A stretch of 64,000 nt of DNA from JAEUMW01 sp963734295 (GTDB lineage: Bacteria; Pseudomonadota; Gammaproteobacteria; Burkholderiales; JAEUMW01): assembly GCA_963734295.1 (NCBI GenBank), contig CAVTGS010000027.1, positions 186,001 through 250,000 of the forward strand, written 5' to 3'. Shown piece after piece: positions 9,890 through 19,696 of the stretch. The translations under genes were made by a program, and so were the position numbers. The notes under the pieces are model-generated. The model was not told the origin of the DNA and searched no databases. It saw only the letters and a list, made by a program, of their open reading frames with translations. Position 1 is the first letter of the stretch, and each line of letters starts with the position of its first letter.

Positions 9890-10104
9890 AAACCTTCACG
9901 CAGTCGTTCCAGTGCGAAGGCCGGTCGGGCGCAGTAGCGCAGCAGACGCTCCAGGCCCAGGCGATCGTCCGCTTCTATGCGCACGCTGGTATCGACCGAG
10001 AAGCCCCCACCGTGCTCCCAGGTGCCCACCGCTGCGGCCTCCTCGCGCTCGAGCACCCCGCGGCGGCCGAGAACCCTCAGCAGACGCTGGCGCACCTCGG
10101 CCAA
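9890..10104 (-). mobile_element. IS91-like transposase relic (middle portion)
   Basis: About 70 codons read as an IS91/IS801-type transposase segment: LAEVRQRLLRVLGRRGVLER, then GGGFSVDTSVRIEADDRLG and LERLLRYCARPAFALERL. These match the stretch that precedes the rest of the Y2-type transposase. No intact catalytic region, start or end of the element is present. It overlaps the 3' end of opgD, so insertion or recombination probably replaced the sequence after that gene. Assignment rests on remembered family sequence; a BLASTX search would settle it. Confidence 0.65.
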
Positions 10105-11735
10105 GGAGACCGGGGGCCAACCCGATCGTGATGTGCCAGAACTCGTAGAAGAAGTGAGGCATCCGAGGCGCGTTCCCTCGGCCATACCTGGCAGATGACG
10201 GTCTCGGTCACCTGCCGCCCGTTCAATGAGACCGTTGCCGTGACGTCGGAGGCCTCCTCATCGGTCGAGTTGAGGTTGAAGAACAGCCTGATGTGCGTGG
10301 TATCCCCATCGGGATCGCGGACGACGTCCACGCCGTCAATGGTGCCCCTGCTCGCCGAGGCGAGACCCTTCAGGTCCTCCGTCGGCACGTTTTTGAAGGA
10401 CTCGGACCTGAACTCGACGAACACCTTGCGCGTGGTCACACCGAGGGCTGAGTGCCAGGGCTTGGTCATGCGGATCGCGTGCGTAGCGACGATGAAACCC
10501 GGGAGAGGGTCACCACCCGTCCAGTGAAGGCGATACTTGAACGACAGCGGGGTGCCCTGTTTCGGCAGCTTCTCCGGCACGAAGAAGGCGACGATGTTGT
10601 CATGGTCTTCCTGGACCGTCGGCAGTTCCACGAGGCGGATGCAACCCTTGCCCCAGCTCCCGATCGGCTCCACCCAGAGGCTGGGGCGCCGCTCGAACCT
10701 GACGGGATCGATGTAGTTGCCATAGTCGCGGTCCCGCTGCATCAGGCCGAAGCCGCGCGGATTGTTGTCCATGAACGAACTCTCGGAGACGCGCCTGGGG
10801 TTGCTCAGGGGACGCCAGATCCACTGGCCCGTTCCGGTATGCATGAGCAGTCCGTCGGAATCGTGGACCTCGGGGCGCCAATCCTTGCCGTCCCATCGTT
10901 CGGTCTCGGAGTACCAGTACATGGAGGTCAGCGGCGCCATGCCGAGCGTGCGCACGTCCTTGCGCATGAAGAGCTTGGCCTGAACCTCCATGACCACGCT
11001 GGGTTCGCGGATTATGTCGAACCTGTAGGCCCCGGTGAGGCTGGGGCCGTCGAGGAGGGCGTGCACCCGGTAGCCCGATCGCAGCGGCTGGACCCAGAAC
11101 GCCCGGAAGTCGGGAAACTCCTCTGGACGGTCGTGCGCGGCCGTGTCGATGGCGATGCCTCGGGCCGAGATTCCGTATTGGTCAAGGTCGCCCGAGGACC
11201 GGAAATAGGAAGCCCCGAGGAAGGCGGCCCAATCCCGCGACCTGCCATCGGGGGAGATGCTCGCGTTCTTCCCGTGAATCCTGAACCCCGCGAAGCCGGC
11301 GTCCTCCGGCATCTCGCGGGCCGGATTGCCCTCGGGGATGGTGAAGTAGCGCTTCCGGTAAAGGACCTCGCGGGCGGTGTCCCCGTCGATGCGGAAGACG
11401 CGGACGGGCCTGCGGAAGTAGTTGCCGAGGTGGAAGAACGTGATCGCGCCATTGCCGGACGGGTCCGGGTACAGGCCGCTGTCGGCCCGCTGGTAGACCT
11501 CCACGTGCTCGGAATAGTCTATCCGGTCGAGGACGGAAGGTGCCGGATCGGCAGCGGCGCCATGGGGAGCGAGGGACAGCTCGCGAGCCATGTCGGTCAG
11601 CCGGTCGAACGAGAACGCTTCGGACGGACCGTACTCCAGCCCGTCCTCCGCCGCGTCCGTCGAGGCAACCCCCAGCATGGCGGCCGGAATGGCTGAGACT
11701 GCGATCTTCAGGAGGGCGCGGCGGGATAGGGTCAA
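10077..11735 (-). CDS. opgD: Glucan biosynthesis protein D (periplasmic, Tat-exported)
   Basis: 552-residue member of the OpgG/OpgD family, which shapes osmoregulated periplasmic glucans. The N-terminus has a twin-arginine signal (SRRALLK, then a hydrophobic stretch to about residue 28), as in OpgD rather than OpgG. Family blocks are visible: FSFDRLTDMARELS, YSEHVEVYQRADSGLYPD, FFHLGNYFRRPVRVF, TSMYWYSETERWDGKDWRPEVHDSDG (residues about 285-310) and RRPSLWVEPIGSWGKG. The family end should lie near TETVICQVWP; the last 35-40 residues are unlike the family and read into the IS91-like relic, so the native stop was probably lost. No opgH or opgG is adjacent. Confidence 0.88.
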   Translation of the reverse strand: MTLSRRALLKIAVSAIPAAMLGVASTDAAEDGLEYGPSEAFSFDRLTDMARELSLAPHGAAADPAPSVLDRIDYSEHVEVYQRADSGLYPDPSGNGAITFFHLGNYFRRPVRVFRIDGDTAREVLYRKRYFTIPEGNPAREMPEDAGFAGFRIHGKNASISPDGRSRDWAAFLGASYFRSSGDLDQYGISARGIAIDTAAHDRPEEFPDFRAFWVQPLRSGYRVHALLDGPSLTGAYRFDIIREPSVVMEVQAKLFMRKDVRTLGMAPLTSMYWYSETERWDGKDWRPEVHDSDGLLMHTGTGQWIWRPLSNPRRVSESSFMDNNPRGFGLMQRDRDYGNYIDPVRFERRPSLWVEPIGSWGKGCIRLVELPTVQEDHDNIVAFFVPEKLPKQGTPLSFKYRLHWTGGDPLPGFIVATHAIRMTKPWHSALGVTTRKVFVEFRSESFKNVPTEDLKGLASASRGTIDGVDVVRDPDGDTTHIRLFFNLNSTDEEASDVTATVSLNGRQVTETVICQVWPRERASDASLLLRVLAHHDRVGPRSPWPRCASVC

Positions 11736-12275
11736 GGGATGCTCCCTGCTTGGCTGAAATTAATCCTTGTCAACGGAGTACCGCCGACGACGAATCCTTG
11801 CAAGGTGTCCCTTCAAGGATTCGAAGAGACGCGGCGCGCATGCCCGGCGACTGGATGGTGTCCGGGCGCGGAGGCGGGTGGGGCGTCCCGCGACGGTGCC
11901 GCCCCACGCGCGTGGATGCCGTGCGGGTTCCTGAATGCGAGGATGCTCACGAGTTGCCCGTGGATCAGTGTGGCGGGTAGGATGGGGCGGCGCACCGTCC
12001 GCTGGAATATCCATTATAGATGACTGTCCCGTGCGCGACGCGAAGGGTCGTTACCTATGGCGGGTCTCTTCTGCCGGGGGCAGGAGGATGGCGCGCCTTC
12101 AGGGCAAGGTCAGTCAAAGGATTGGCTTGGCCCTGAAGGCCAGGTGATGGGTGACACGGTCCTGCCGCAGGTATTCCGCACCCTGACAGCAGCGTGAGCA
12201 GTCGCGATTCGGGAACTGCATGCCGCCGACGCGTGAAGACCGCGCCAGAATTACATCGCAAGTACTGCCCATGAT
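11736..12275. other. Gene-poor stretch upstream of opgD
   Basis: No convincing coding sequence was found here on either strand. It contains the opgD promoter region, an inverted repeat at 12096-12139 and, at its right end, the tail of a decayed transposase. Short reading frames present are not supported by ribosome sites or recognisable sequence. Confidence 0.5.
12096..12139. repeat. Inverted repeat with 10-bp perfect arms
   Basis: CCTTCAGGGC at 12096-12105 is matched by GCCCTGAAGG at 12130-12139, with a 24-bp loop. There is no T-tract, so it is not a classical terminator. Next to transposase debris, it may be a remnant element end, but that is a guess. Confidence 0.5.
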
Positions 12276-12380
12276 CAGAGGCGCTGGCGATGTCGCCTCG
12301 CCCAGATGCGCGAGGATCTCGCACACGGCCGGCGTCGTTGATGAAAGCGATGATGCGCATTTCGGCGCCACATCGCGGCA
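12276..12380 (-). mobile_element. IS91-like transposase relic (C-terminal portion)
   Basis: Two overlapping frames together read as the C-terminal end of an IS91-like transposase: LPRCGAEMRIIAFINDA in one frame, then PAVCEILAHLGEATSPAPL after a frameshift near 12330. The CGxxMRIIAFI...ILxHLGEPTxPP pattern is the usual end of this transposase group. Only about 35 codons remain. Together with the relic at 9890-10104 it brackets opgD, both on the minus strand. Confidence 0.65.
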
Positions 12381-12520
12381 GATGGCTGCTGCGGAGTCTG
12401 AACCTGCCGCTCGGAAGCGGTCTTGCAGTGCCCGCAATGACAGCACCTGGCCGTTTTTTGCCAGTCGCCCACGAACGTGAGCTGACCTCGTCAGACATCG
12501 CCCGTCAGATGCAGTCTCGG

Positions 12521-12655
12521 TTACGACAATCCACGAAAAAAGTCGGTCCTATTCTTCTCCACACGATGGAGGAACTTGACGATGTCGTGCTGTGCCTTCA
12601 CCTCGCGCTTCACCGTTTCGAGCGCGGGGATGAGCGCGTCGTCTGTGTACACCAT
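12521..12655 (-). CDS. Possible small protein of 44 residues
   Basis: Short frame starting MVYTDDALIPALETVKREVK and ending RTDFFRGLS. It has a GAGG ribosome site 7 bp before the ATG at 12655. The composition is charged and looks helical (LETVKREVKAQHDIVKFLHRVEKNR), without membrane segments. I do not recognise the family. An in-frame upstream ATG would add seven residues. Coding status is uncertain because neighbours are relic sequence. Confidence 0.35.
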   Translation of the reverse strand: MVYTDDALIPALETVKREVKAQHDIVKFLHRVEKNRTDFFRGLS

Positions 12656-12819
12656 CAAGAGACCTCGCGCAGGCATGACGGCGCGACCCGCAAGGGCTCG
12701 TGCGCGGCTGTGCGCGGCTTGACTCGGTGAGCCCGAACGGATAATTTCCCGACGACGGATCGCTCGACACCGTTCCCGGCATCGTAGACTCACTGCAATC
12801 CCAACTAAAAGGTCTCCTA

Positions 12820-13395
12820 ATGGACAAGCGCATGTTTCTCGCCGCCGGCGCATCGATTGCCGCGCTCTCGGTAATCTCGACCGGCTGCACCACCACGGGC
12901 GGCGCCTCCGGCGATCCGGAGGCCCGGCGCAGGGGCATCAATGCCGATGTCGACAACGCCCTGGCCCGGCTGTACCGGGAGGCCGCAGGCTCGCAGGAGC
13001 TGGTGGCGCGCTCGGCGGGCGTGCTGGTGTTCCCCGCGGTGGTATCGGGTGGCTTCATCGTCGCTGGCTCGCACGGTCAGGGCGCGCTCCGCAAAGGCGG
13101 CAAGACCACCGGCTTCTACAGCATCAGCGCGGCATCGGTCGGGCTGACGGCTGGCGGGCAATCGCGGGCGCTCTTCATCCTGTTCATGACGCCCGATGCC
13201 CTGAAGCGATTCGAGGCAAGCAGCGGTTGGACTGCCGGCGTGGACAGCTCGGTCGCGCTCATTTCCGTCGGCGCCAACGCTCGGGTCGACACGCAGGTCG
13301 TGCAGCAGCCCGTCATCGGCTTCGTCCTCACCAATGCCGGGTTCATGGCCGATCTCAGTCTGAACGGCACGCGGGTCAACAGGCTCGATCTCTGA
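12820..13395 (+). CDS. SYLF/Ysc84-type lipid-binding lipoprotein
   Basis: 191 residues with a lipoprotein signal (residues 1-24, lipobox STGC at 20-23), then a SYLF domain. The sequence from NALARLYREAAGSQELVARSAGVLVFPAVV to the C-terminus follows the Ysc84 pattern, including the GGFIVAGSHGQGAL segment and the repeated small-residue strands near GWTAGVDSSVALISVGANA. SYLF proteins bind phospholipids in eukaryotes; bacterial members are exported and poorly characterised. AAAAGG-type ribosome site before the ATG. A second SYLF gene lies at 56387-56953. Confidence 0.85.
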   Translation: MDKRMFLAAGASIAALSVISTGCTTTGGASGDPEARRRGINADVDNALARLYREAAGSQELVARSAGVLVFPAVVSGGFIVAGSHGQGALRKGGKTTGFYSISAASVGLTAGGQSRALFILFMTPDALKRFEASSGWTAGVDSSVALISVGANARVDTQVVQQPVIGFVLTNAGFMADLSLNGTRVNRLDL

Positions 13396-13538
13396 ACGAA
13401 GCGGGCCGCGGATGAGCAAGCTCCCCCGCGACCGCGCTCATTTCGCGGAGGTCGCGGCCTGCAGTTGATCTTCCGACACGCTCGCCGTGGGCGTGCCGGT
13501 TGCGCGTGCGCAACCGTTCTGGCGTTGCGCAGGCCCCG

Positions 13539-16500
13539 ATGACTCGTGTCCGCCGGCTCGCGGGCATCGTCGGCCTCGCGCTCGCAGCGCTTCTCGTCGC
13601 GGCCGTCGCGGTTGTCCTGTTCGGCGTCACTATCGATGTCTCGCGGTGGCGCGATACGGCTGCCGAGCGTGCCAGCGCCGCACTCGGACGCCCGGTCCGC
13701 GTGGACGGTCCCTTCGAGCTCACGCTGGGCCGCGAAGCGGTGCTGCGCGCGGGCGGCGTGCGCATTCTGAATCCGCCCGGGTTCACGACATCGGAATTGG
13801 CCGTGCTGGGCGACGCGCAGGCGCGGTTCGATCTCCTGGACGCGCTGCGCGGTCGGCTTCACATCAGCAGCATCGAAGCGACCGACGTGCGGCTCGAGCT
13901 CGAGCGCACCGCCGACGGGCACGCCAGCTGGAACCTGGCAACGCCCCCGTCCGATCCGTCCGCGATGGCGAGCGAGGTCGGCGAGATCAGGCTGCGCAAA
14001 CTTGCCGTCGCATACCAGGATCTGCGCACGACAAGGCGTTATGTCTTCGCCTTCGACGCGCTCACCGCGAGCGGGAGGCGCGACGAACCGCTGCGGCTCG
14101 CGCTCGCCGGTCGCACGGCGAACGAATCCCCGTACACTCTGACGGTCGCGGCTGGGCCCGTGCGCCTGCTCGAGACAGCGACCGCGCCGTGGCCGTTCAC
14201 CCTCGACTTCGAACTCCTCGACACGCAGCTGCACGCGCGCGGCGCGGTGGATGCCACGCGCGGCGAGGCGCGGTTCGACTTCGCTGCCGCAGCCGCAGCG
14301 CTCGCGCAGTGGGAGCCGCTGCTGGACCAGGAGCTGCCGCGTTTCGGCGCCGCGTCGCTGCAGGGAACCGCCGTTGCCACGGCGCATGCGATCGAGCTCG
14401 CCGAGCTGCGCGGCCTGCTGGGCAAGTCTGAGTTCGCCGGACATCTCTTTCTCGGCTGGGGTAGTGCGCGGCCGCAGGTGAGCGGCGCCCTGACCTTCGC
14501 GACGCTGGACCTCACTCCGTTCCTCCCCGCTGCCGACCCCGCCCTCGGTCATGATGGACGGGAGGGTGCGAACATGCGGCTGCGCGATCTCGTGCCGCTC
14601 GACGTCGAGCTCGACCTGCGCGCGGCGCAGTTGCTCGGGCTGTCCGCCGACGTGCGCGACGCGACGCTCGCGCTGCGCGCCGACCGCCGCGGCGTGCGCG
14701 CTCCGATCGGGGCGACGCTGGCGGGCATCCCGTTCTCCGGTCGCCTCGACCTCGACACCGCGGCGCCGACGCCGCTGCTCGCGGTCCGGCTCGACGCCGA
14801 GGACGCGGCTTTGCACGATCTCGCATCGGTCGTGAGCGAAGTGAGCGGCGGTGAAGGCACGCTCGGGCGCTTGAGCTTGCGGGCCGGCGGCCGCGGTGAA
14901 ACGCTCGGCGCCCTGGCCGCGGATCTGGAGCTCGCGCTCGCCGTCGGCGCCGCGCGGCTGCGCTACGGCAACGCCCTACGCGGACGCCCGATCGCGGTTA
15001 GCCTCGATGAGCTCAATGTCGCCATCCGCAGCGGCGAGCGTCTGCGCGGAAGCGCGCGCGGCACGCTGCAAGGCGAGCGCGCCACCCTCTCGTTTCGCGG
15101 CGGCACCCTGGCGGACCTGCTGCGAAGCCCCACCACCCCGATCGAGCTCGACCTTGCGGCGGCCGGAGCGAGGCTTCGCGTCGACGGCACGCTCGCGCTG
15201 CGCGACAAGACGCGTGCGCTCGACCTCACCTTCGGTCTGACAGCCCGCCGCGCTGGGGATCTCGCGAGATGGCTCGGGGTCGCCCCGAGCACGAATCTGC
15301 CGCTCGCGCTCGACGGCCGCGTGCGGCGCACGGCCGACGCGTGGTATCTCGACGCGACGACGGTCAGGCTCGGTCGCAGCACGCTTACGATCGATGCTCA
15401 TCGCACGACCCAGGGCGAACGACCGATCACCGTCGTGGCCGTGCGCAGCCCCCTCGTCGACATCCCTGAGCTGGCGACGCTCGCTGCGCGCAGCGGGACG
15501 CGCGAGCCGGCCTCGCGCCTCGACGTCCCGCTGCTCCCGGATGGCTTCGTCCTCGCCGACGCCGACATCGGGCTCGCTTTCGACCGCGTGGCACTCGGCG
15601 GCGCCGATCTCGTGAAGCTGGATCTCGCGGCCCGCCTCCGCGGCGGGCGCCTGCTGCCTTCCCCGTTCTCCGCCAGGCTCGCCGGCACGCCGCTCGAAGG
15701 GCGCATCGCGGTCGACCTCGACGCCGCGTCGCCGGAAGCGACGCTCGACGTCGCTGCGGGTGCGTTCGATATCGCGGCGCTGCTGCGCGGCCTCGGGGTG
15801 GCGAAGGACATCGATGGCCGTGCGGACGCGCTGCAGGTCGAAGTCCGCGCGCGCGGCGCCACGCTGCGCGAGCTCGCGGCGCGCTCGTCGTTCGACAGCG
15901 CGCTCACCGGCGGCAGCATCACGGTCCCCGGTACGGCGACACGCCCGGTGGCCGAGATCCGTGCTGCGCAGGCCGGCGTCGACGTGCCCGCCGGCGGCCC
16001 CATGCAGCTTCGGCTCGCCGGCACGCTCGACGACGAACCGGTGGAGATCCAGATCGCGACCGGCACGCTCGGGGATTTCGTCTCCGATGCGCGCCGTGTG
16101 CCGATCTTCGCGACGGGTAATGCAGCCGGTGCGCGCTTCACCCTCGAGGGCGACGCACTGCTGCCGCTCGGGCGCGGCGGCAGAGCTCACGTTCGAGTTC
16201 GGCGGCGAGCGACTCGACACGCTTGAACGCGCTGGCGCAGGTGGAACTCCCGCCGTGGGGCCCTTGGTCGATTCGCGGGCCGATCAGAATGACGGCGACG
16301 GGATATGAGATGCCGGGATTCGTGGCGCGCGTGGGCGATAACAGGCTGAGCGGCGATGGTCGGCTCGACGTGACCGGTCCGCGACCCCGCATCGACCTGC
16401 ACGTGACCGCACCGAGCATTCAGCTCGACGATTTTCCCTTGCCGCAGCGGCTGACGGACGATCCGCTGCCTGCGCTCACTGCGGACACGCGTGCGTGCGA

Positions 16501-17367
16501 CGGCGAGCAGCGCCGCACGGCGCACCGATCGCCTGCTGAACGCGGGTTTCCTAAGGCGCATCGATGCCCACCTCGACGTGGCAGTGGCAGAGGTGCTCTC
16601 GGGCAACGACCACCTGGCCGACGGGCTGTTGCGCATTCAGGTCATCGACGGGCAACTCTACCTGGGTCCGGCCCAGGTCAATCTGCCTGGCGGAACGCTC
16701 AGGCTTGCGCTCGCGTATGACCCCACCGCGCCCCAGGTCGACTTCAAGGCCGGTGCGTACATCGACCACTTCGACTACGGCATTCTCGCCCGTCGGCTGA
16801 ATCGAGCGGAGGGAGCGCGCGGCCTCTTCAGTCTCAACCTCGAGCTTGCCGGCAAGGCGCCCTCGCTCGATACGATCATGCTTCACGCCGACGGCAAAAT
16901 GGATTTCGCGGTGTGGCCCGTGGACGCTCCCGCCGGCATCTTCAACTTGTGGTCGGTGAACCTTCTGCTGGCGGTGCTGCCCCTGATCGATCCCGGCGGG
17001 CAATCGCACGTGAACTGCATCGTCGGCAGGTTCGACTTGAAGGATGGAGTTCTGAGTGACGACAAGACTCATGATCGATACGACGCGCGTGCGCGTGCGC
17101 GGCGCCGGCAGCGCGAACCTGCGGACCGAACAGCTCGCCTTCGTCTTTCGCCCGCGGGCGAAGGGCTTTCCCCTGTTCCGCCTGCAGACCCCGCTGCGGG
17201 TCACCGGCACGCTCACCGACTATCGCTTCGGTGTCACGCAGCTCGACTGGGTCGAATCGATACTCCGGCTCGCCGGGTCGCCGATCCTGATCCCGCTCGA
17301 GCGCCTCACCCTGGGTCCGCTGCCGCGCGACGGGGCGGACGTGTGCACCGATCCGCTGCGGGAGTGA
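13539..17367 (+). pseudogene. AsmA-family protein, about four frameshifts
   Basis: Very long AsmA-like envelope protein (about 1275 residues if repaired). The N-terminus has a signal-anchor (MTRVRRLAGIVGLALAALLV) and the AsmA start pattern (RVDGPFELTLGREAVLRAGGVRILNP). The first frame runs to about 16180. It then continues in other frames: AELTFEFGGERLDTL (about 16185-16215), NALAQVELPPWGPWSIRG (16223-16485), ATASSAARRTDRLLNAGFLRR (16491-17055) and LMIDTTRVRVRGAGSANLR to the stop at 17367. At three of the four joints removal of one base restores the family sequence; the joint near 16490 is less certain. AsmA/TamB-like proteins move phospholipid between membranes or aid outer-membrane assembly. 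The ATG at 13539 is preferred over one at 13500 because the signal-anchor begins there. Confidence 0.85.
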
Positions 17368-17370
17368 GGC

Positions 17371-18955
17371 TCACGGCCCGGCGAATCGCTGCGATTCCGC
17401 GTCGTCGGTAAGGAAGGTGGAGAGCAGCGCTTCGAGGCGCACGGGCAGGCCTGGCGACGGGGTGACGGCGAGGTTGCGTCCGGTCGGGCCAGACGGTCGC
17501 TCGATGCCTTCCGCTACCCGTTCGAGCAGATAGGGGAAGAACGGATTGGACGACAGGCGGGTCAGGAAATCCTGGTCGACGACCAGCGCACCGCGCTCGC
17601 CGCGGGCGTCCATCGCACCGAGACTGAAGCCGAATTCGTACCGGGACTTCGGGTCGGGTTGCATCCCGTAGAGCGGATCGTCCATCGGAATCGGGATCGA
17701 CAGGTGCGACAGCGAGAAAATGCCGGGCGGATAGGGAAGACTCGAGCGGGCGGTCGACACCCTCCAACTGGCCGGGCGCGATACTGCGTTCGACCGTCGC
17801 GTCACTGTCTTCGCTCGCGTTGACGATCGACGTGAAGCGGTACGGCTGCGGCGATGTCGGCGTCAGCTGATCGAGTGCGACGTACGAGGACGGGCGCAGC
17901 AGCGGCCCGAACTTGACGGTGCGGTTCACGTCGAAGAGCACGATCTCGCTGCCGTTGTCCGGCAGGTTCGCATACAACGCCGTGAGGATCGCCGGCGTGC
18001 TGACCGTGAAATCGATCACCGACTGGAACGTCAGCACCGGCGGCAGGTTGCCGAGCAGGCCGGCGCGCGCGAGGCGCTGGATCTGTGCCTGCAGCGCATC
18101 GGTCAACCGATACGACTGGCGCGCACCATTGACCGGGAACGAGTTGTACTTGAATGGATTGAACTCGGGCAGCACGCTCAGCCACGCGGCGTTCGCGAAC
18201 GGCGGCAGCACGGCGGGCAGGCCGGCCAGTCCGGCGAAGCGTGCGAAACGCGTGATGCCGATCATCGGCGTGAACAGGATGATCCGGTCCGCGCGGGGCA
18301 GCTTCGGGTCCTCGATTGCGTCCAGCGCATACTTCATCGCGAGCGCGCCGCCGTTCGAGAAGCCGACCAGGTGCAGAGGTGCCGGCGCGGGGACGCGGGT
18401 GCGTGCCTCGCGGATGGCGAGGCGGGTGGCGGCCATCCAGTCTTCCCAGCGCACGTCGGTCAGCCCGGCTGGCACCGTGCCGTGACCCGGCAAGCGCAGA
18501 CCGATGGCGACAAAGCCGCGATCGCGATAAAGCTTTGCGACATGCCGCAGACTGTATGGTGAATCCGTGAGCCCGTGCAGCAAAACCACCGCCCCGATCG
18601 GCTTGCCGTCGGGTTCCAGGACATAAGAGCGGTTCCAGTCCTGTGCGAAGTGCGCCGGGTAGACCGGGCTCTGCTCGAAGTAGCGGTTGATCGGCACGCG
18701 CGCGTCCGGCTCGAGCTTCTGGGTCACCTCCGCGCGCACGCTGTCGAAGATCGATGCTTCCTGCTCGAGGTAACGCGACCAGTCGGCCGCGTCGAGCTCG
18801 CCCTCGCGCAGCTCGGTTGGCACGAACGTGTGCCAGGGCTGCAGCGGAGGCCCGCTCAATGCCCGGTATGACCGCAGCGCGAGCAGGGCCACGCCGACCA
18901 GGATGACCGCGATCAACAGCCACTTCAGGATCCTCTTGATTCGCAAGTCCATCAT
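17371..18955 (-). pseudogene. Membrane-anchored alpha/beta hydrolase, one frameshift
   Basis: Serine hydrolase of the alpha/beta fold with an N-terminal membrane anchor (residues about 5-28 from MMDLRIKRILKWLLIAVILV). The oxyanion region is VVLLHGLTDSPYSLRHVA (about residue 125), and the nucleophile elbow is GFSNGG (GxSxG). The main frame breaks near 17745. The remaining part, PPGIFSLSHLSIPIPMDDPLYG to the stop at 17371, lies in another frame and includes the HLSIP segment expected to hold the catalytic histidine. Repaired length is about 528 residues. It converges with the AsmA-like gene 3 bp away. Substrate unknown; carboxylesterase or lysophospholipase is plausible. Confidence 0.8.
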
Positions 18956-19022
18956 GAGCGGCACTTTCCGGCCCAGCCGACAACTCCTGCGCGGAAGCGA
19001 CCCTCACCCATCCATCGCCGCT

Positions 19023-19343
19023 TCATCGTGCAGGCGCCTTGTGCTCGGAGGTCTCTGCCCAAGGCTTGATCTTTGCCAAGCTCCGCGCGAGCGCCGCCTT
19101 CGCGATCTCGATGTCGCAATCTGCCTGGAGCCGCAGCCACCAGCCATCCGAAAGGCCGAAGAACCGGCATAGCCGCAAGTCAGTGTCGGCGGTGATGGCG
19201 CGCTTGCCGGCCAGGATGTCGCCAATGCGCTGCGCGGGCACGCCGATCTCCTTGGCCAGCCGGTAGTTGCTCATACCCAGCGGCTTCAGGAATTCCTCCG
19301 CCAGCATCTCGCCGGGCGAAACAGGTTTCAGTTTCCTGCTCAT
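19023..19343 (-). CDS. higA: HigA-type antitoxin (XRE helix-turn-helix)
   Basis: 106-residue antitoxin of a HigBA type II toxin-antitoxin pair. The start MSRKLKPVSPGEMLAEEFLKP is typical of HigA. A helix-turn-helix spans residues about 24-50 (NYRLAKEIGVPAQRIGDILAG), followed by KRAITADTDLRLCRFFG and the conserved WWLRLQADCDIEIAK block. It is expected to bind HigB and repress the shared promoter. It lies 11 bp downstream of higB, toxin first, as usual for HigBA. Confidence 0.93.
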   Translation of the reverse strand: MSRKLKPVSPGEMLAEEFLKPLGMSNYRLAKEIGVPAQRIGDILAGKRAITADTDLRLCRFFGLSDGWWLRLQADCDIEIAKAALARSLAKIKPWAETSEHKAPAR

Positions 19344-19354
19344 GTCTGTTCCCG

Positions 19355-19636
19355 TCAGTGGTAGTCCACGATCTCCACATCTTCGGCGTGCGTACCCGTC
19401 CAGCGAAAGCAGATGCGGAACTGATCGTTCACGCGGATGCTCCACTGGCCCGCGCGATCACCCTCGAGCTGCTCGAGCCGGTTCGCGGGCGGCGCGCGCA
19501 GGTCGTCGATGCGTCGTGCCAAGTCGAGTTGCTTGAGCTTGCGCAGCGCCGGGCGCTCGATGTTCGAGAATCGCGCCACGCGACGGAGCCCGAACAAAGC
19601 TTCGGTGTCGGCACACTTGAACGCTTTGATCGCCAC
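19355..19636 (-). CDS. higB: HigB-type mRNA interferase toxin (RelE/ParE fold)
   Basis: 93 residues from a GTG start (VAIKAFKCADTEALFG). The family features are RRVARFSNIERPALRKLKQLD, then the core block GDRAGQWSIRVNDQFRICFRW near residues 60-80 and the terminal EDVEIVDYH. HigB cleaves mRNA on the ribosome. The start is chosen by family length. The predicted promoter ends only a few bases upstream, so the transcript may be leaderless. An in-frame GTG 18 bp upstream is possible but overlaps the -10 element. Confidence 0.92.
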   Translation of the reverse strand: MAIKAFKCADTEALFGLRRVARFSNIERPALRKLKQLDLARRIDDLRAPPANRLEQLEGDRAGQWSIRVNDQFRICFRWTGTHAEDVEIVDYH

Positions 19637-19639
19637 GAG

Positions 19640-19682
19640 CCATAGTAGTGCCACGCGTGATTAACGTCAAACGTGACTATGG
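19640..19682 (-). promoter_or_regulatory. higBA promoter inside a 7-bp inverted repeat
   Basis: On the minus strand TTGACG (19670-19665) and TACTAT (19647-19642) are separated by 17 bp. The arms CCATAGT (19640-19646) and ACTATGG (19676-19682) bracket the promoter and form a perfect inverted repeat, a likely HigA operator. The predicted start site falls at about the GTG of higB. Confidence 0.6.
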
Positions 19683-19696
19683 TAGACCCGACACCC

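Noticed and set aside
10452..11696. 414-codon plus-strand frame opposite opgD
   Set aside because: OpgD on the minus strand has family motifs and a Tat signal; the opposite frame has no recognisable domain.
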